64,000 nucleotides of DNA, from assembly GCA_026400835.1 (NCBI GenBank), contig JAPLOA010000093.1:1-64000 (forward strand). The letters run 5' to 3'. This document shows, in pieces, positions 24,785 through 32,430 of this stretch. The stretch comes from Planctomycetales bacterium (GTDB taxonomy: Bacteria; Planctomycetota; Planctomycetia; Planctomycetales; Planctomycetaceae). How positions within the stretch are numbered: position 1 is the stretch's first letter; each line of letters begins with the position of its first letter. A model generated the notes under the pieces. The model had not been told where the DNA came from. It worked only from the letters and a program-made list of their open reading frames with translations, and ran no database searches. Both the position numbers and the translations under genes were made by a program.

Positions 24785-26251
24785 TTACAGCAGTTCTGTA
24801 ATTGGTTCGCCGTAATAGACCTGATGCGGTCGCTCGAATTCGTCTTTCCAGACTGCAGTGGCCGGAATTCCCAGAGCACTGTACATCGTGGCGGCCATGT
24901 TCTCCGGCTTGAATGGACTGGTTGCCGGGTACGCCCCTAACTCATCGGACGATCCAATCACCTGGCCGCCCTGAACGCCGCCGCCCGCAAAGAACACACT
25001 TTGCACCGCGCCCCAGTGATCACGTCCTGCATGCGGAAAAGAATCCGACAGTGTCGAGAGTTTCGGCGTGCGGCCGAACTCACTGCCCATCACGACCAGT
25101 GTCGTGTCCAGCAAACCAAGATTCTGCAGATCATCCAGCAATGCACACAAAGCCTGATCTGTCGGCGGCAACAATTTATTCTTCATGCGATAGAAGATGT
25201 CCCCGTGAGTATCCCAGGTTTCGTTATTGCCAAGATTCACCTGGATCAGATTCACGCCAGCCTCAACCAATCGGCGAGCCATCAACAGTGACCAGCCAAA
25301 GCTGTTGCGTCCATATCGCTCCTGAGTCTTGGCGTCCGCATTCGTCACATCAAACGAACTGCGCACTGTCGGCTCCAAAAGCAACGAAATCGCGGATTGC
25401 CGGAACTCATCGTAATGTCGGCCAGCCGCAGATTGTTCCAGGTCTCGCCGCTGACGATCAATCGAAGTCAACAGACTGGTTCGAGAGTTCATCCTCGTCA
25501 TCGTCATGCCCGGTGACAGAGCCAGACTTGGAGCCTGGTACACTCGATCATCAGGCGACGCAGGAGCCTTCTTCGTTTCATTTGGGAATGTAAATTCCGG
25601 ATAAGCCCCCCGCCAGAACGGATTGCCGTATGGAGAAGCTTCCACAAAGAATGGATCTCGATGAGATCCCATCAGCCCCCCATAAGCGCCGGGAATTGTT
25701 CCGCCGGACCAATGCACTAAACGCTCGGGCAGCACAATCGCAGGCGGCAGATTGCTGCGAGCCGGAATCGCATCACCAATCGTCGAGGCAATCGAAGGAA
25801 AGTCGGTACCACGAGGCTGACGATCGCCACGGAATCCGGGCGTCGCCCCACTGCGGCCCGTGAGCATGTAGTAATGGCCCAGCGTATGCTCGTTGGTCGA
25901 ATGGGTCAGAGATCGCACGACAGACCAGAGATGACTTCGCTGTGCCAGGCGTGGCAGGTGCTCGGAAACTTCCAGGCCCGAAGTCTGCGTTGCGATCGAG
26001 GCGAACTCACCACGGACCTCTGCAGGAGCCTCCGGCTTGGGATCAAAACTCTCGAACTGAGACAGTCCACCCGAGAGGAAAATATAAATGCAGGTTTTCG
26101 CTGTCCCGTTGAACCCAGTGGCAGAATCGGACGCTTGCAGACCTGCCAAATGATTACTGCCCAGCCCGAGCAATCCAATAGCTCCGGCCTGAACAGCGGT
26201 CCTTCGAGAAACGCTCGGATGCCACAGCTTTGGAAACTGATTGAGGCTCAT
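24785..26251 (-). CDS. DUF1501 protein, Tat-exported sulfatase-like
   Basis: 488 residues from ATG 26251, placing a Tat-like signal (SRRTAVQAGAIGLLGLGSNH) near the start; longer starts at 26407 or 26335 only add unconserved residues. DUF1501 proteins have an alkaline-phosphatase/sulfatase-like fold. Visible motifs are IYIFLSGGLSQFESFDPKPE, NEHTLGHYYMLTG, NLGNNETWDTHGD, GLLDTTLVVMGSEFGRTPK and GRDHWG with VFFAGGGVQGG. They are exported and usually paired with PSCyt/DUF1553 proteins. Here the upstream neighbours are instead a putative anti-sigma protein and an ECF sigma factor on the same strand. Confidence 0.88.
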   Translation of the reverse strand: MSLNQFPKLWHPSVSRRTAVQAGAIGLLGLGSNHLAGLQASDSATGFNGTAKTCIYIFLSGGLSQFESFDPKPEAPAEVRGEFASIATQTSGLEVSEHLPRLAQRSHLWSVVRSLTHSTNEHTLGHYYMLTGRSGATPGFRGDRQPRGTDFPSIASTIGDAIPARSNLPPAIVLPERLVHWSGGTIPGAYGGLMGSHRDPFFVEASPYGNPFWRGAYPEFTFPNETKKAPASPDDRVYQAPSLALSPGMTMTRMNSRTSLLTSIDRQRRDLEQSAAGRHYDEFRQSAISLLLEPTVRSSFDVTNADAKTQERYGRNSFGWSLLMARRLVEAGVNLIQVNLGNNETWDTHGDIFYRMKNKLLPPTDQALCALLDDLQNLGLLDTTLVVMGSEFGRTPKLSTLSDSFPHAGRDHWGAVQSVFFAGGGVQGGQVIGSSDELGAYPATSPFKPENMAATMYSALGIPATAVWKDEFERPHQVYYGEPITELL

Positions 26252-26489
26252 CAGTTCATCCCGTAACACCGGGAGATTGCTTTCCGAAAATGACTTCGGT
26301 CCCCAGCCACCCGCACCATTGGTAAAACGACTCATGCTTCGCCAAACGTTATGGTACCGAGTTAATGTCAGTACGCAAATCAGGTTTTCGCGTAGCGTCA
26401 CTGCCATTCAAAAAGTAGAAGGCACACTCCGAGGGCCGTTCGCCAAACACCGAACTCCCGAATTCGAACGTACCCAGCACGCATTTTTT

Positions 26490-26963
26490 TTACCAGATCG
26501 GCACGAGCCCACAAAGGACGTTATTCCGCCCCTGAATATCCTCGATCAGCCGATTCAATTGCTGCATTTCTCGCATGTCTGGAAGAGATGATGGGCCTCC
26601 CTGAGGCACCTTGGAAGGCTCAGGCGGTGGAGCCGGGCTGCTGGAATAAACTCCAGACGACGGCGGAGAAGGGACAGAGACTGGTGCCTTAACCTCAACC
26701 GGCTTCCGCTCGGCAACCTGATCCTGACCAGTCCAGCGAAACTTCCAGACGAGGCAAACCAATAAACTTGCAGCCAACACCGCCGCAGCAATTCTCAGTC
26801 GATCCGCCCAACGGCCGTAACGGACCTGACGACGAATATCGACAACGACGCGGGAACGCAGATCGCCGGACAACTGCGGCATCGTACCGACTTCACGCAG
26901 GAGTTGGTGCTCCGGAAGCAAAGGTTCGGTGATTCGTTTGACAGGATCGATCATTGGATTCAC
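26490..26963 (-). CDS. Membrane-anchored putative anti-sigma factor
   Basis: 157 residues. A cytoplasmic N-terminus (~1-55, with PQLSGDLRSRVVVDIRRQVR) precedes one membrane helix (AAAVLAASLLVCLVWKF, ~58-75). A Pro/Ser-rich periplasmic stretch and a short C-terminal helix follow. No named anti-sigma domain is recognised. The layout and the position 75 bp downstream of an ECF sigma gene on the same strand make a sigma regulator likely. It is otherwise hypothetical. Confidence 0.6.
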   Translation of the reverse strand: MNPMIDPVKRITEPLLPEHQLLREVGTMPQLSGDLRSRVVVDIRRQVRYGRWADRLRIAAAVLAASLLVCLVWKFRWTGQDQVAERKPVEVKAPVSVPSPPSSGVYSSSPAPPPEPSKVPQGGPSSLPDMREMQQLNRLIEDIQGRNNVLCGLVPIW

Positions 26964-27038
26964 TTGTCCCTTGAAGACAACAACATTAAGGCAGGGTAAG
27001 AGAACAACATCAAGGCAGGATTTTGTGAGGTGGGATCA

Positions 27039-27596
27039 CTATTTTATCAGGGGTTCAAGACTTCTTTGAAGCTTTTCCATCGCATATCGGTATCGGCTGG
27101 CCACAGTATTTTGTGACAATCCCAATGCTTCGGCGATTTCGGCAAACGTTAGTTCTTCCCAATGCTTAAGAATGACAACCTCATACTGCGACTTGGGAAG
27201 AGATTGCAGCACTCTTCGAACACTGTCCGCCGTTTCTTCCTGAACGACCTGAGCCTCCACGCTTTCCTCGCTGGAGCCTCGATCCGGCGTTTCGTATCCC
27301 CTGCCTCGTCTCTTTTGGATAATCCGCAGGGACTCGTTTCTCACCGAACGAATCAAATACGGCCAGGGAGCGTCCGCATTCGCCAGCAACCGAGGTCGAA
27401 AGGCAATGCGGGAAAATGCCCCCTGCAGCGCATCTTCTGCGTCCGGCTGGTTTCCAGTAATTGTGACGGCAAACCGAACCAGTCGCTGAGCCGTCAGGTC
27501 GAACATCTCCGTCAGCGCGCGCTCAGGCTCCAGCGTCAGGCGACCAACGCAGATCTTGAAACGAGCCTGAAATTCGGAGCCTTCTGTTGGGTTCAC
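27039..27596 (-). CDS. ECF-type RNA polymerase sigma factor
   Basis: 185 residues. Region 2 spans ~25-95 (ALTEMFDLTAQRLVRFAVTI, TGNQPDAEDALQGAFSRI, WPYLIRSVRNESLRIIQKR). Region 4 spans ~130-180 (LPKSQYEVVILKHWEELTFA, EIAEALGLSQNTVASRYRYA) with a clear helix-turn-helix. Region 3 is absent, as in ECF sigmas. It recruits RNA polymerase to specific promoters and is presumably held by the membrane protein encoded downstream. It may control the DUF1501 gene further downstream on the same strand. Confidence 0.9.
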   Translation of the reverse strand: MNPTEGSEFQARFKICVGRLTLEPERALTEMFDLTAQRLVRFAVTITGNQPDAEDALQGAFSRIAFRPRLLANADAPWPYLIRSVRNESLRIIQKRRGRGYETPDRGSSEESVEAQVVQEETADSVRRVLQSLPKSQYEVVILKHWEELTFAEIAEALGLSQNTVASRYRYAMEKLQRSLEPLIK

Positions 27597-27791
27597 GGCA
27601 TTGTCAAAAGTCGGGAGAATGCTCAGTTTGTCTGCCGGAATTGGAAATTCTCACCGGGAAGGATATTTTCCCGCTCCCAAAAGGAACAGCCCATGTACGT
27701 TGGTGGTCTGGAAAACGGGCTACCATCGACAATTCACTGACTTCTTCCACCGCTCCCATGAGCTGTCTTTCCGTTTCGAAAGGATTATTCC

Positions 27792-28799
27792 GTGTTTAAC
27801 ACTGTGGCCGTCGTTGGCGCGACCGGTGCCGTAGGGCGAATCATTCTTCAGCTTCTGCAGGAACGAAAATTCCCCGCAAAGAACTTCCGCTTTCTGGCGT
27901 CAGCTCGAAGCGCTGGCCAGAAGGTCGAGTTCAACGGAAGCATGATCACAGTGGAAGAACTGACTCACGAATGTTTCAAAGGAATCGACCTGCTCATCGC
28001 AAGCACTCCGGATGAGACCGCCGCCGAGTTTCTGCCATCAGCCATCAAAGCTGGGTGTAAGGTCATCGACGAATCCGGCTTCTGGCGTATGAAGCCCGAC
28101 GTGGCTCTCGTTGTCCCGGAGATTAATCCAGAGGCGGCTTTGAATGCCAAAGGAATTATCGCGAGCCCCAATTGTTCAACGACTCAGATGGTACTGGCTC
28201 TGAAGCCATTGCATGATGCCGCAAAAGTACGTCGCGTGATCGTCAGCACCTATCAGGCCACCAGTGGAGCGGGACTGCAGGGCACCGCCGATCTCATTGA
28301 TGGCTCACGCGCGCATCTGGAAGGCAAAGACTATCAGTACCAGGTCTTCAAGTATCCAATCGCGTTCAACGCAATCCCACAGATCGGCAGTTTCAAGGAC
28401 GATGGATACACCAGCGAAGAGCTGAAGATGGTCTACGAAACTCGCAAGATCCTGGGAGATGAATCCATTCAGGTCTGCGCAACTTGTATTCGTATTCCTG
28501 TTTCGAACTGTCACAGCGAAACAATCAACGTGGAAACGGAACGACCAGTCTCTGTGGAAGAAGCTCGCCGACTCTTCGCGGCAATGCCTGGCATCACAGT
28601 CGTCGATGATCCGGCCAACAGCCAATACCCGATGCCGTCTACCTGTGATGGCAGCGATGACGTCTTCATTGGCCGAATTCGAAAGGACATGTCGAATCCG
28701 AATGCCATCACGTTCTGGTGCGTCTCCGACAATCTTCGCAAAGGTGCGGCGACGAACGCCGTTCAGATTGCAGAGCTGCTGGCGAAGAACCTGAAGTAA
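27792..28799 (+). CDS. asd: Aspartate-semialdehyde dehydrogenase
   Basis: 335 residues with a GTG start at 27792, preceded by AAAGGA. The N-terminal NADP-binding motif is VAVVGATGAVGRIILQLLQE. The catalytic Cys lies in IIASPNCSTTQM. Substrate-binding and catalytic elements include QATSGAG and CIRIPVSNCHSETINVETE (the usual GHSE reads CHSE). It makes aspartate semialdehyde for lysine/diaminopimelate, threonine and methionine. It stands alone and is divergent from the sigma factor gene. Confidence 0.96.
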   Translation: MFNTVAVVGATGAVGRIILQLLQERKFPAKNFRFLASARSAGQKVEFNGSMITVEELTHECFKGIDLLIASTPDETAAEFLPSAIKAGCKVIDESGFWRMKPDVALVVPEINPEAALNAKGIIASPNCSTTQMVLALKPLHDAAKVRRVIVSTYQATSGAGLQGTADLIDGSRAHLEGKDYQYQVFKYPIAFNAIPQIGSFKDDGYTSEELKMVYETRKILGDESIQVCATCIRIPVSNCHSETINVETERPVSVEEARRLFAAMPGITVVDDPANSQYPMPSTCDGSDDVFIGRIRKDMSNPNAITFWCVSDNLRKGAATNAVQIAELLAKNLK

Positions 28800-28872
28800 A
28801 CCTTGTTAGTGGCGCGTCGATTTGATCCGTGGTGCCGGCTACAGTTGGCATCGAAACATGCGGTTGCGGTGG

Positions 28873-28894
28873 ATTGCTGGCTGAAGCCAGCAAT
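28873..28894. repeat. Perfect 10-bp palindrome of the CTGGCTGAAGCCAGC family
   Basis: ATTGCTGGCT and AGCCAGCAAT flank a 2-base centre. The same core appears in the longer inverted repeat at 63833-63900. It lies between asd and the metal-binding lipoprotein and is probably a dispersed repeat rather than a terminator, because no T run follows. Confidence 0.7.
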
Positions 28895-28938
28895 TCAAAC
28901 GAAACGGCGGCTAAAACAACTGACTGATGGAGTCGATG

Positions 28939-29892
28939 ATGCGTTCCTCGGGCTTCATTTTGACGGCCTGTTTGCTCATTTCTGGATGCGGCGACGTCAA
29001 GCACAGCTCCTCGACTGACAGATCGAGCAATCCCATCACCAACAAGAAGCCAGTGGTCATGGTCACAAGTCAGCCACTTTTCGAGGTGGCTGACTTACTC
29101 GCGGGTGACCATATCGAAGTGCACAGGATTACTCCGGATAACATCGCCTCACGCAACTGGAAGCCGCAGAAAGACGATGTGAAGCGACTCCAAAAAGCCG
29201 ATCTCATTCTGATCAGCGGCGCGGGTTATGAGCCATGGAAAGATCGCGTCTCCCTGCCGGGCTCACGCGTGAAGGACACCGCCGTCGGCTACTATTCGCG
29301 GTTCATCCGCATTCCGGACGCGATCACTCATCAGCACGGCCCTGAAGGTCAACATGCTCATCCTGGAACAGTGTGGGCAACGTGGCTGGACCCGGAACTC
29401 GCTGAATCACAAAGCATGAGAGTTGCGGATCTCTTTGCCGAGTTGCTGCCGAATGAATCCGAGGAATTCACGGCCGCAATCACGAGCATCAAGGCCGAAC
29501 TCACAAAAACTCAAACACTCGCCGCTGACTTAGCCGCCAGGACCGCAGACAAAAAATTCACTGTGGTCGGCGACAGCCCCCATTATTATTATTTGACCAG
29601 CAAACTGGGCTGGGAGTTCCAATATGTTCATTGGGATGAATCTCAGGAACTGACATCAGTGGCCAAGGACGAACTGACAGCCTTGACGGAGAAACTGCCC
29701 AAAGACCAGCCTCGGTTCTTCCTTTTGAACTCACTCCATAAGGAATCAACCGCTGGTTTCGCCGCCGATGCTGGCTTTACGGTGATCCGAATTGATCTTT
29801 GTGAGAAGCCGTTGTCCGATTCCTCGAACAGTCTTTTCGAACGACTCTACAGCAATTTTTTGCGACTCCAAAGTGCCGTTGGACAACCTTAA
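28939..29892 (+). CDS. TroA/ZnuA-type metal-binding lipoprotein
   Basis: 317 residues from ATG 28939, giving a short signal with lipobox LLISGC (Cys at ~17). The fold is the TroA-type cluster 9 binding protein: KPVVMVTSQPLFEVADLLAG, LQKADLILISGAGYEPW, a His-rich loop HQHGPEGQHAHPG, TWLDPELAES, and a second half FTVVGDSPHYYYLTSKLGWE and FTVIRIDLCEKPL. The usual first ligand motif (D-P-H-x-Y/W-x-P) reads ASRNWKP, so the metal site may be atypical. It likely delivers zinc, manganese or a related metal. No cognate permease or ATPase lies beside it, and an efflux operon follows instead. Confidence 0.8.
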   Translation: MRSSGFILTACLLISGCGDVKHSSSTDRSSNPITNKKPVVMVTSQPLFEVADLLAGDHIEVHRITPDNIASRNWKPQKDDVKRLQKADLILISGAGYEPWKDRVSLPGSRVKDTAVGYYSRFIRIPDAITHQHGPEGQHAHPGTVWATWLDPELAESQSMRVADLFAELLPNESEEFTAAITSIKAELTKTQTLAADLAARTADKKFTVVGDSPHYYYLTSKLGWEFQYVHWDESQELTSVAKDELTALTEKLPKDQPRFFLLNSLHKESTAGFAADAGFTVIRIDLCEKPLSDSSNSLFERLYSNFLRLQSAVGQP

Positions 29893-29958
29893 TCGCCAAC
29901 CCGAGCTCCTCGGGGAAACCCGATCAGCACAAAATCGCAATTGAGCAAAAGCAACATC

Positions 29959-29986
29959 TTCATATTCGCGCCATGGGATCTATAAT
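29959..29986 (+). promoter_or_regulatory. Putative sigma-70-type promoter of the metal-efflux cluster
   Basis: TTCATA at 29959-29964 and TATAAT at 29981-29986 are separated by 16 bases, about 85 bp upstream of the His-rich protein start. The -10 box is perfect; the -35 box matches 4 of 6. Confidence 0.4.
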
Positions 29987-30072
29987 GTAGAGTTGCACCA
30001 GCGGTTGACCGCGCGGTTTTCCCTGGATTTATCTCCAGGCCGTGCCAGGTCAGATCGCACTGGAGTGTTCCT

Positions 30073-30495
30073 GTGGCCGTGTTTTTTCGATGTTTGACGC
30101 TTCTGACGATGCTGTTGCACAGCGTCTACGGATGCGGCTGGCATCATATCCACGGTTGCATGAGTCATTGTGTCGAGACCTCTGAGACCCAGCATTCCAC
30201 TCACTGCGGGCATTCCCATGCTCCGGGCCACTTGCACCACCGGTCGTCGGATTCTGAATCTCCGGTGTCACATGACAAGCATTCCAGTGAATGCGATCAC
30301 ACTGAGTGCCGCTTTGTCGCGACCAATGCAGTTGCGATCGTGGCTCCTTCGGAATTTGGCTTTTGGATTGTCGCCCCGCAGGCCGATGCGAACGCAGGAT
30401 CTGTGGTGAAGGCGGATTATTGCCTTTGCCCATCTCTCTCCAGCGACACCTGCGCGCCCACATTCTGCGCGCGAATTCAGGTCTGGCGTACTTGA
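30073..30495 (+). CDS. Small exported His/Cys-rich protein of a metal-efflux cluster
   Basis: 140 residues with a GTG start preceded by GGAG. A hydrophobic N-terminus (~4-20) looks like a signal peptide. The mature part is loaded with His and Cys (GWHHIHGCMSHC, HSTHCGHSHAPGHLHHR, HDKHSSECDHTEC) and so probably binds Cu, Zn or similar ions in the periplasm. No named domain is recognised. The position just upstream of an RND adaptor and pump suggests a periplasmic metal chaperone or sensor for that system. Confidence 0.65.
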   Translation: MAVFFRCLTLLTMLLHSVYGCGWHHIHGCMSHCVETSETQHSTHCGHSHAPGHLHHRSSDSESPVSHDKHSSECDHTECRFVATNAVAIVAPSEFGFWIVAPQADANAGSVVKADYCLCPSLSSDTCAPTFCARIQVWRT

Positions 30496-30742
30496 TCAGC
30501 AGCGTGCCGCTCGCCTGATTTCAGGTGACCACTGTTTTGATCTCAAGCACCCATATCCTCTACGTTTCTCGTCGCACACAGCAGATTCTATTTCTGTCCG
30601 TGCATGACTGACACGCAGTCCATCGCACCTGACGAGCCCTTGAGACATTGCTTCAGGTTCTTTCGGCAAATGTCGTTGCACAGCACTCTTCGCGTCATGC
30701 ACGAATGAATTTAAACTCTGCTTTATTCGGAATTCTCCGCTG

Positions 30743-32266
30743 ATGAATACTCCTCGCTCAAAACTGACCAGTCGTCCAGTTCAGCTTCTGATGCTCTGCA
30801 TCCTCGCTGGCGGTGCTTACGCCTCACGCAACCTCTGGTGGACTTCGCTGAACACGAAGGTCGATCAAATGGTGGGAAAATCTGCGCCAGCGAAAGACGA
30901 TCACGCGCACGACGCTCATGACCATGACGCTCATGGTCATGACGAGCATGGTCATGACGAGCATGGTCATGACGCTCATGGTCATGACGAGCATGGTCAT
31001 GCGGAACATGACAAACACGCTCCTCACGCCGAAGTGGAGTCACTGGAACTGTCGGCACAGGCGATGAAGAATCTTGGGCTGACGGCCGAGTTTCTCAAGC
31101 CAATTACAACAGCCACGTACTATCGAACGATCTCTGTGCCTGCTGTGATTGTTGAGCGTCCTGGACGTACTGTTCTGCAGGTTTCCACACCAATGACAGG
31201 CGTTGTCACACAGGTCTCGGCAGTTCCGGGATCAGCAGTGGAACCAGGAGCCCCTTTGTTTCAGATCAGACTGACTCACGAAGAACTCGTAGCGTCGCAG
31301 TCTGAATTCGTGCGAGCACTCGGTGAACTGGATGTTGAAGAGAGAGAACTCAAACGGCTGCAGGCCGGCGTCGACAGCGGTGTGATTCCTCCACGCTCGG
31401 TACTTGAGCACCAATACGCGAAAGAGAAACTGGAAGCCCTGCTGGGAGCACAGCGGGAAGCGCTGAGACTTCATGGGTTGTCGGAGCGGCAGGTTTCTCA
31501 AATTGAAAAGGACAGAAGACTTCTGAGCGAACTCAATGTCACTGTCCCTGAAAACAGGACGATTCAGAACGAGCTGAAGCTGTCCGGAAATGACACTTAT
31601 CGCCCCGTCGCGATGACTCAGAATCCAGCGGCTCCCCTCATCATCGAATCAATGGATGTGCAACATGGACAGTCTATTGAACAGGGCGGAAAGCTGTGTT
31701 CCCTGGCGGACTACAGCCGATTGTACTTCGAAGGACGCGCATTTGAGCAGGACGCTGATGCGATCAGTAAAGCGACGGCGAACAACTGGAAAGCTCAGGC
31801 CCTGTTCTCGGCCGGAGTCACTCTGAACAACTTGCCGATCTCATTTATTGCCAGCGAAATCGATGAGGACGCTCGCACTTTGAAGTTCTTCGTCGACCTG
31901 GAAAACGAAATTGTGCGAGATCATAAAGATGAAGAGGGCAATCGGTTTGTCTCATGGAAATACAAACCGGGCCAACGCCTGCAGTTAATGATTCCGGTAG
32001 AGGAATGGAAAAATCAGATCGTCGTGCCTGTCGATGCCGTGGCTCAGGAAGGCGCGGAGTCGTTTGTCTTCCAACAGAACGGAGATCACTTTGATCGAAT
32101 CCCGGTCCATGTGATTCATAAGGATCAGTCGTCTGTTGTCATCGCCAATGACGGAGCATTATTCCCGGGCGATGTGATTGCTCTGCGGAACGCTCACCAG
32201 ATGCAGATGGCGGTTCGCAATAAAGCCGGTGGAGGAATCGATCCACACGCAGGCCACACGCATTAG
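30743..32266 (+). CDS. RND efflux adaptor (CusB/CzcB-type) with His-rich metal-binding tract
   Basis: 507 residues. An N-terminal membrane anchor (~10-32) is followed at ~50-95 by a dense HDxHGH tract encoded by DNA-level tandem repeats. Then come the barrel-sandwich lipoyl halves (VLQVSTPMTGVVTQVSAVPG ... IIESMDVQHGQSIEQGGKLC), a helical hairpin (~170-250, SEFVRALGELDVEERELKRL) and beta-barrel/membrane-proximal domains. The C-terminus again carries DPHAGHTH. The adaptor links the inner-membrane pump to an outer-membrane channel, and the His tracts suggest direct metal hand-off. No outer-membrane channel gene is in the window. The pump gene follows 164 bp downstream. Confidence 0.9.
   Translation: MNTPRSKLTSRPVQLLMLCILAGGAYASRNLWWTSLNTKVDQMVGKSAPAKDDHAHDAHDHDAHGHDEHGHDEHGHDAHGHDEHGHAEHDKHAPHAEVESLELSAQAMKNLGLTAEFLKPITTATYYRTISVPAVIVERPGRTVLQVSTPMTGVVTQVSAVPGSAVEPGAPLFQIRLTHEELVASQSEFVRALGELDVEERELKRLQAGVDSGVIPPRSVLEHQYAKEKLEALLGAQREALRLHGLSERQVSQIEKDRRLLSELNVTVPENRTIQNELKLSGNDTYRPVAMTQNPAAPLIIESMDVQHGQSIEQGGKLCSLADYSRLYFEGRAFEQDADAISKATANNWKAQALFSAGVTLNNLPISFIASEIDEDARTLKFFVDLENEIVRDHKDEEGNRFVSWKYKPGQRLQLMIPVEEWKNQIVVPVDAVAQEGAESFVFQQNGDHFDRIPVHVIHKDQSSVVIANDGALFPGDVIALRNAHQMQMAVRNKAGGGIDPHAGHTH
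30926..31000 (+). repeat. Five in-frame 15-bp tandem repeats encoding the His tract
   Basis: Units GACGCTCATGGTCAT or GACGAGCATGGTCAT run at 30926, 30941, 30956, 30971 and 30986. Each encodes D-A/E-H-G-H. In-frame slippage could lengthen or shorten the metal-binding tract without breaking the gene. Confidence 0.93.
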
Positions 32267-32294
32267 GCCTCAAACATGGAATGTTCTGATGGAA

Positions 32295-32368
32295 GCAGGC
32301 CGGACGAAGCGAAGCGAGTTCCGGCAAAATCCACAACGCCGGAACTCACGATGTTCGTTCCGGCCTAC
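32295..32368. repeat. Imperfect inverted repeat of the GGCCGGAACGA...GAGTTCCGGC family
   Basis: The arms at 32295-32325 and 32338-32368 share CCGGAAC/GAGTTCCGGC cores, which recur widely in planctomycete intergenic DNA. It lies between the adaptor and pump genes and could form a stable hairpin in their common transcript. Confidence 0.75.
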
Positions 32369-32430
32369 GAAACTTTGCACCGCGCATCTCAAACTCGATA
32401 GACGAATCACATCGAATCACCGGTACTTCC

